64,000 bases of DNA from assembly GCA_050299835.1 (NCBI GenBank), contig JBNKWP010000001.1, forward strand, positions 1 through 64,000. Reading direction: 5' to 3'. The notes under the pieces were generated by a model that worked only from the letters and a program-made list of their open reading frames with translations, made no database searches and had not been told where the DNA came from. Source of the stretch: JAJDOD01 sp050299835 (GTDB lineage: Bacteria; Pseudomonadota; Alphaproteobacteria; Rhodobacterales; Rhodobacteraceae). The position numbers and the translations under genes were made by a program. Positions 59,728 through 64,000 of the stretch are shown here, one piece after another; within the stretch, counting starts at the first letter, position 1, and every line of letters begins with the position of its first letter.

Positions 59728-60255
59728 ATGTCGATCATGATACCAACCTGGGTCGAGGGTGAGTTGACCCCCGTGGAGAAGCTGGAGGCGCATAAACGCG
59801 GGCTCCGGCACATGGCGGTCTCGGTCTTCGTGCTGCGCGGCGATGAGATCCTGCTGCAACGCCGCGCATTGGACAAGTACCACACGCCCGGCCTCTGGAC
59901 GAACACCTGCTGCACCCATCCCAATTGGGGGGAAGCGCCCGAAGCCTGCGCGTTGCGCCGTCTGGAGGAAGAACTGGGCATCACTGGCCTTCACCCGATC
60001 CATCGCGATCAGATCGTCTATCGCGCCGATGTCGGGTCGGGGCTGATCGAGCATGAGGAGGTCGATCTTTTCACAGCCCATGCGCCGCGCGACCTGACGG
60101 TCTCTCCCAACCCCGACGAAGTGCTAGAGACCTGCTGGATGACCTTCCGTGAGCTGAAACAAGCTGTTGGCAACTTCCCCAACCGCTTTACACCCTGGCT
60201 GCGCATCTATCTCGACGAGCATAGCGAAAGCATCTTCGGCCCTGCCTTCGCCTGA
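59728..60255 (+). CDS. idi: Isopentenyl-diphosphate delta-isomerase, type I
   Basis: 175 residues. Interconverts IPP and DMAPP for isoprenoid synthesis. NUDIX-like fold; the catalytic Cys is in LWTNTCCTHPNWGE and the Glu in EEVDLFTAH, with EACALRRLEEELGI as the NUDIX-type helix. ATG 59728 follows GGGGAGCACGA; a much longer upstream frame crosses cycA and is rejected. Confidence 0.96.
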   Translation: MSIMIPTWVEGELTPVEKLEAHKRGLRHMAVSVFVLRGDEILLQRRALDKYHTPGLWTNTCCTHPNWGEAPEACALRRLEEELGITGLHPIHRDQIVYRADVGSGLIEHEEVDLFTAHAPRDLTVSPNPDEVLETCWMTFRELKQAVGNFPNRFTPWLRIYLDEHSESIFGPAFA

Positions 60256-60333
60256 ACCCGATTCCGCAGCGTCTTTCTTGTGCGGTCAGTTTGCCCGTGC
60301 CAGACCGATGGCAACTTCAGGGAGGCACACGGC

Positions 60334-61149
60334 ATGACGTTCGATTTCAATGGCAAAACCGTTTTCGTGGCAGGTGGCACCACCGGCATCAATTACGGCA
60401 TCGCCCAGGGGTTTGCCCGCTGGGGCGCGAAGATCGTGGTCGCCTCCCGCCGTCAGGTGAAGGTGGATGCGGCGGTCGAGGGGCTTAGGGAACTGGGTGC
60501 AGAGGCCCACGGTCTCGCCTTCGACGTCCGCGATTACGACGCGGTGAGCAACGGTTTCGAACAGGCCGTCGCGTTCTTCGGCGGTCCCATCGACATCCTG
60601 ATCTCGGGGGCGGCGGGCAACTTCCCCTCCAAACTCAACGACATGTCCCCCAACGGCATCAAGTCGGTCGTCGATATCGACCTCATGGGCACCTTCCACG
60701 TCATGCACGCCGCCCATGCGCACCTGGCCAAACCGGGCGCATCGGTCATCAACATCTCAGCCCCCCAATCCTATTTGCCAATGAGTTATCAAGCACATGT
60801 CTGCGCCGCCAAGGCCGGCGTCGATATGGTCACCCGCACGCTTGCGCTTGAGTGGGGACCGGACGGCATCCGCGTCAATTCCATCGTCCCCGGCCCCATC
60901 GCAGACACCGAAGGTATGGCCCGCCTCGCGCCGACGCCCGAACTTCTCGACGCGGTGACGAAATCCGTCCCCCTCGGCCGCCTCGGCACTGTCGATGACA
61001 TCGCCAAAGCCGCCGGGATGCTCAGTTCGGAGGCAGGCGCCTACATCTCCGGCGCGATCCTGCCCGTTGATGGCGGCTGGAGCCAGGGCGGCGCCACCGC
61101 CGTCATGACCAAAATGGCGCATGTCATGGACAAGATGCAGGGCAAATGA
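60334..61149 (+). CDS. SDR oxidoreductase, 2,4-dienoyl-CoA reductase-like
   Basis: 271 residues. NADP(H)-binding motif GGTTGINYGIAQG near the N terminus, DILISGAAGNF in the middle. The catalytic region is NISAPQSYLPMSYQAHVCAAKAGVD: Lys160 is kept but the position four before it is Val, not Tyr. Loss of that Tyr, with EWGPDGIRVNSIVPGPIADTEGM following, is typical of peroxisome-type 2,4-dienoyl-CoA reductases, so a role in oxidation of unsaturated fatty acids is likely. AGGGAGG site. Confidence 0.88.
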   Translation: MTFDFNGKTVFVAGGTTGINYGIAQGFARWGAKIVVASRRQVKVDAAVEGLRELGAEAHGLAFDVRDYDAVSNGFEQAVAFFGGPIDILISGAAGNFPSKLNDMSPNGIKSVVDIDLMGTFHVMHAAHAHLAKPGASVINISAPQSYLPMSYQAHVCAAKAGVDMVTRTLALEWGPDGIRVNSIVPGPIADTEGMARLAPTPELLDAVTKSVPLGRLGTVDDIAKAAGMLSSEAGAYISGAILPVDGGWSQGGATAVMTKMAHVMDKMQGK

Positions 61150-61176
61150 AAAGGGCCGGCGCCACGGCACCGACCC
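61148..61176 (-). terminator. Terminator of the fasciclin gene
   Basis: On the minus strand GGGTCGGTGCC pairs with GGCGCCGGCCC (61153-61176, two G-U pairs, two-base loop) and is followed by TTTTC. It overlaps the 3' end of the convergent SDR gene's stop region. Confidence 0.8.
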
Positions 61177-61194
61177 TCGCCACACACACTCAAA

Positions 61195-61743
61195 TCACTT
61201 GGGAACAAGTACCGTGTCAACGACATGGATGACGCCGTTCGACTGGTTCACATCGGCAATGGTGACCCGACCGGCATTTCCGCTTTCGTCATAGATATAG
61301 ACGTTGCTGCCCCGAACCTGCGCCGACAGCGCATCGCCCGAGACTGCCTGGAAGTGATAGAACCCGTCCGAAGACGCCCGCGCGCGCCGCGCCAGCTCCT
61401 CACCTGACAGGTTGCCCGCCACCACATGCGCGGTCAGAACCTTGGTCAGCATCCCCTTGTTTTCAGGCTTCAGCAGGGTGTCCACCGTGCCCTCCGGCAG
61501 CTTCTCGAACGCCATGTTCACCGGCGCGAAGACCGTGAAGGGACCGTCCGACTTCAACGTCTCCACCAGCCCGGCGGCCTGAACGGCGGCGACAAGCGTG
61601 GTGTGATCGGCGGAATTTACCGCGTTATCGACAATATCCATCGTCGGCAGCATCGGCGCACCGCCGACCATCGGGTTGGCCGCAAGCACCGGAGCGGCAG
61701 CAACTGTGAGTGCAACGGCAAATGACGTAAGACGAAGTTTCAT
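61195..61743 (-). CDS. Secreted fasciclin (FAS1)-domain protein
   Basis: 182 residues: signal peptide MKLRLTSFAVALTVAAAPVLA, then one FAS1 domain (MDIVDNAVNSADHTTLVAAVQAAGLVETL, GPFTVFAPVNMAFEKLP, GVIHVVDTVLVPK). FAS1 proteins mediate adhesion or bind small ligands in the periplasm or outside. GGGAGACT site before the ATG. Confidence 0.93.
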   Translation of the reverse strand: MKLRLTSFAVALTVAAAPVLAANPMVGGAPMLPTMDIVDNAVNSADHTTLVAAVQAAGLVETLKSDGPFTVFAPVNMAFEKLPEGTVDTLLKPENKGMLTKVLTAHVVAGNLSGEELARRARASSDGFYHFQAVSGDALSAQVRGSNVYIYDESGNAGRVTIADVNQSNGVIHVVDTVLVPK

Positions 61744-61851
61744 GGGGAGTCTCCCGTTAAGCGAGGGCCGGTGATCGGCCCCTTCATGCGCTCAGACACG
61801 GAGAGAGGTTTGTGCGAGTTTCAGAAGATGAAGTAACGCTTCCGTGAACAG

Positions 61852-61897
61852 GCATGTCTATTCGAACAGACATGCAAAACTCCTCGAGGAGTTTTGC
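61852..61897. repeat. Two abutting palindromes downstream of the small gene
   Basis: GCATGTCT (61852-61859) and AGACATGC (61868-61875) form an inverted repeat around a TTCGAA core. It shares its last two bases with a perfect 24-base palindrome of half GCAAAACTCCTC (61874-61897). The second has an A run and a T run around a GC stem and can act as a terminator on both strands; it begins at the stop codon of the gene at 61897. Confidence 0.75.
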
Positions 61898-62124
61898 TAC
61901 AACAAGACCCGTACCGGTGCCCGATTGCAGAACACGACAATCTGCCCGTTATTCTCGACCGCCCGGAACCCGCGCAAGGCCACTTCGGACAGAAACCGCT
62001 CCCGCCCCACCAGCCGGTCAATATCCCTGGCCTGACGCCGGATCACCCCGCCCCGGTTGACGGATTTGGCCGAGAAGATCTGTGCAATCCAACGCTCGGG
62101 CGTGAGTTCAGCGGGCAGGGTCAT
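61897..62124 (-). CDS. Small conserved protein, 75 residues
   Basis: From ATG 62124: MTLPAELTPERWIAQIFSAKSV, then RRQARDIDRLVGRERFLSEVALRGF and ENNGQIVVFCNRAPVRVLL. The pattern WIAQIFSAKSVNRGGVIRR...GRERFLSEV resembles a small family common in Roseobacter genomes, sometimes labelled phosphoribosylanthranilate isomerase without good reason. Soluble, mixed alpha/beta. The start is embedded in an 11-base-pair stem (62116-62147). Downstream of gltB on the same strand. Confidence 0.8.
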   Translation of the reverse strand: MTLPAELTPERWIAQIFSAKSVNRGGVIRRQARDIDRLVGRERFLSEVALRGFRAVENNGQIVVFCNRAPVRVLL

Positions 62125-62147
62125 GCGCACCAATGAGCATGACCCTG
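62116..62147 (-). promoter_or_regulatory. Inverted repeat covering the start of the small gene
   Basis: CAGGGTCATGC (62116-62126) and GCATGACCCTG (62137-62147) pair perfectly over 11 bases with a 10-base loop. The ATG of the gene at 61897-62124 lies inside one arm, so the stem would hide it in mRNA. It also stands 12 bases after the gltB stop and could mark that transcript's end, but no T run follows. Confidence 0.6.
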
Positions 62148-62159
62148 GTTAACGCGCGG

Positions 62160-64000
62160 TTACTCCGCCGGAATCGCTTCCTCCAGACCCATCACGGGCA
62201 CATCCAGCTTGTTGAGCATCTCCTTCGGCACGATCTGCAGGAAATGCGCCTGCTCTTCGTCCCAATGCTGCAGGATGGCCGCGGCCTTTTTCGAACCGGT
62301 CTCTTCCAGATGACGCTCCAGAAGCGTCTCCAGCTCTTTCATGTAATGACCCTCGTTCACCGGCACGACCACCAGTGTTTCGTGGTTCATCATGGTCTCA
62401 GCCAGGCCCTCGGGATCATAGAGATAAGCCATGCCGCCCGTCATCCCGGCACCGAAATTGGCTCCGATCTGGCCCAGGATCACCGCGACACCACCGGTCA
62501 TGTATTCGCAGCCATTCGAGCCGCAGCCCTCGACCACGACTTTCGCGCCCGAGTTCCGAACCGCGAACCGTTCGCCCGCGCGGCCAGCGGCAAACAGGTA
62601 GCCATCCGTTGCGCCATACAAGACGGTATTTCCGATGATGACGTTCTCGTCCGCCTTGAGCGGCGAAATCATCGGCGGCCGCACCACAACGGTACCGCCC
62701 GACAAACCCTTGCCCACATAATCGTTCGCATCGCCCGACACTTCCAGCCGCAGACCGGGCGCCGCAAAGGCCCCCAGCGACTGGCCGGCAGAGCCCTGAA
62801 GCTTCACCGTCAGGTGATCCCGCTGAAGCGTGTTCCGCATCCCGAACTTCTTCACGATATGCGAAGACGTGCGCGTCCCGATGGTCCGGTGCGTGTTCTG
62901 CACGGCGTAGGACAGCTGCATCTTCTCGCCATCCTCCAGGAACCGCGCCGCATCCTTCACGATCTCCGCATCGAGCGTATCCGGCACCGGGTTCCGCGGC
63001 TTGTCACGGTCGTACTTGATCGCATGCGCCCCATCGACGGTGATCAGAAGCGGGTTCAGATCAAGATCGTCCAGATGCGCCGAGCCCCGGCTGACCTGGC
63101 TCAACAGGTCAGCCCTACCGATCACGTCGCCCAGCGACCGCGCCCCGATAGAAGCGAGGATCTCACGCACTTCCTGGGCATAGAAGGTGATCAGGTTCAC
63201 CACCTTGTCGGCATTGCCGGTGAACTTGGCGCGCAGCCGTTCGTCCTGCGTGCAGACGCCGACCGGGCAGGTGTTCGACTGGCACTGACGCACCATGATA
63301 CAGCCCATCGCGATCAACGCCGCTGTCCCTATCCCGTATTCCTCGGCCCCCATCATCGCCGCCATCACGATGTCCCGACCGGTCCGCAGACCGCCATCCG
63401 TGCGAAGCGTGATCCGCTCGCGCAGGTTGTTCATGGCCAGCACCTGATGCGCCTCGGTCAGGCCCATTTCCCAAGGCAGACCGGCATATTTGATCGAGGT
63501 CGCCGGAGACGCCCCCGTCCCGCCGTTGTGGCCGGATATCAGGATCACGTCCGCCTTGGCCTTGGCCACACCGGCGGCAATCGTGCCGACGCCCGAGGAC
63601 GCCACCAGCTTCACCGTCACCTTGCAGCGCGGGTTGATCTGTTTCAGGTCATAGATCAGCTGCGCCAGATCCTCGATGGAATAGATATCGTGGTGCGGCG
63701 GCGGGGAGATCAGCGTCACCCCGGGCGTCGAATGACGCAGCCGGGCGATCAGTTCCGTCACTTTCATGCCGGGCAACTGCCCGCCCTCGCCGGGCTTGGC
63801 ACCCTGTGCGACCTTGATCTCCAGTTCCTCGCACTGGTTCAGGTATTCCGCCGTTACGCCGAAACGCCCCGACGCCACCTGTTTGATCTTGGCCGACGGG
63901 TTGTCGCCATTCGGTTCCGGCACGAAATGCGCCGGGTCTTCGCCGCCTTCGCCGGAATCCGACTTCGCCCCGATCCGGTTCATCGCCACATTCAGCGTCT
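62160..64000 (-). CDS. gltB: Glutamate synthase (NADPH) large subunit, C-terminal part (cut by window edge)
   Basis: The last ~613 residues of the ~1500-residue enzyme, which makes glutamate from glutamine and 2-oxoglutarate. FMN/2-oxoglutarate domain: SGHNGGTGASPATSIKYAG and LRTDGGLRTGRDIVMAAMMGAEEYG; 3Fe-4S cysteines in CIMVRQCQSNTCPVGVC; then the C-terminal beta-helix GXGXG domain (GGTVVVRPP, NVIIGNTVLYGATDGYLFAAG, GCGSNGCEYMTGG). The glutaminase N terminus lies beyond position 64000. Confidence 0.97.
   Translation of the reverse strand, partial: TLNVAMNRIGAKSDSGEGGEDPAHFVPEPNGDNPSAKIKQVASGRFGVTAEYLNQCEELEIKVAQGAKPGEGGQLPGMKVTELIARLRHSTPGVTLISPPPHHDIYSIEDLAQLIYDLKQINPRCKVTVKLVASSGVGTIAAGVAKAKADVILISGHNGGTGASPATSIKYAGLPWEMGLTEAHQVLAMNNLRERITLRTDGGLRTGRDIVMAAMMGAEEYGIGTAALIAMGCIMVRQCQSNTCPVGVCTQDERLRAKFTGNADKVVNLITFYAQEVREILASIGARSLGDVIGRADLLSQVSRGSAHLDDLDLNPLLITVDGAHAIKYDRDKPRNPVPDTLDAEIVKDAARFLEDGEKMQLSYAVQNTHRTIGTRTSSHIVKKFGMRNTLQRDHLTVKLQGSAGQSLGAFAAPGLRLEVSGDANDYVGKGLSGGTVVVRPPMISPLKADENVIIGNTVLYGATDGYLFAAGRAGERFAVRNSGAKVVVEGCGSNGCEYMTGGVAVILGQIGANFGAGMTGGMAYLYDPEGLAETMMNHETLVVVPVNEGHYMKELETLLERHLEETGSKKAAAILQHWDEEQAHFLQIVPKEMLNKLDVPVMGLEEAIPAE

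Overview
The window is a chromosomal segment of a GC-rich alphaproteobacterium, most likely a marine Rhodobacteraceae (Roseobacter-group) bacterium. The evidence is the spc ribosomal operon, ccrM (GANTC methylase), an sqdB-sqdD-sqdC sulfolipid operon laid out as in Rhodobacter, a DMSP lyase of the DddP type with every catalytic residue at the position known for Ruegeria DddP, a cytochrome c2, type I secreted RTX proteins, and short palindromic intergenic repeats. No IS element, integrase, CRISPR array or rRNA operon was seen. The only strongly atypical stretch is a visibly AT-richer one (about 13.9-16.45 kb) that carries an acyltransferase beside a tRNA-Arg gene.

Layout. 1-3.6 kb: spc operon on the minus strand, rpmC to rpsE, with rplP and the rest of the S10 operon missing upstream of rpmC. 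3.7-11.4 kb: a secreted C39-like peptidase, small hypothetical genes, ccrM with GANTC sites in its promoter, rnhB, secreted small proteins, a membrane-tethered winged-helix protein, a 6S RNA candidate and a second unexplained structured RNA-like region, and a lytic transglycosylase. 11.6-13.9 kb: a rhodanese/DsrE/YgjV operon divergent from a TetR gene. 14.1-16.5 kb: an OafA-type acyltransferase and tRNA-Arg(CCU). 16.7-20.7 kb: sqdBDC and a LacI regulator with its own operator. 20.9-24.4 kb: two convergent RTX genes (an M10 metalloprotease and a repeat/propeller-like protein). 24.6-30.5 kb: qmcA/nfeD, a TetR-VOC pair around twin palindromes, a MalY-type C-S lyase, and def-VOC-def2-fmt, in which the second deformylase has lost its metal ligands.

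30.6-34.8 kb: a membrane LuxR-type regulator, cytochrome b561, a PepSY protein, dddP, and a divergent DUF3445 haem N-demethylase-like gene. 35.0-42.4 kb: clpB, a TolB-like protein, pyrF, a secreted lipase-like protein, a stand-alone Hint protein and an aldo/keto reductase. 42.5-52.1 kb: a purine uptake and oxidation operon (xdhA-xdhB-xdhC, then a BMP/PnrA-type ABC transporter), with an extra small membrane protein between its two permeases. 52.2-57.9 kb: folP and a fused folB-folK, map, sfsA, a CinA-like gene, a GNAT gene and an OmpA-like protein. 58-64 kb: a LysR regulator, cytochrome c2, idi, a dienoyl-CoA-reductase-like SDR, a fasciclin protein, a small conserved gene flanked by palindromes, and the 3' part of gltB, cut by the window edge.

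Together the genes describe an aerobic, metabolically flexible marine bacterium that cleaves DMSP, makes sulfoquinovosyl lipids, salvages purines and secretes RTX proteins. The points most worth following are an intergenic palindromic repeat that appears to have inserted in frame into xdhB, a deformylase pseudoenzyme in the fmt operon, the 6S RNA/structured RNA locus, and several clear operator palindromes.
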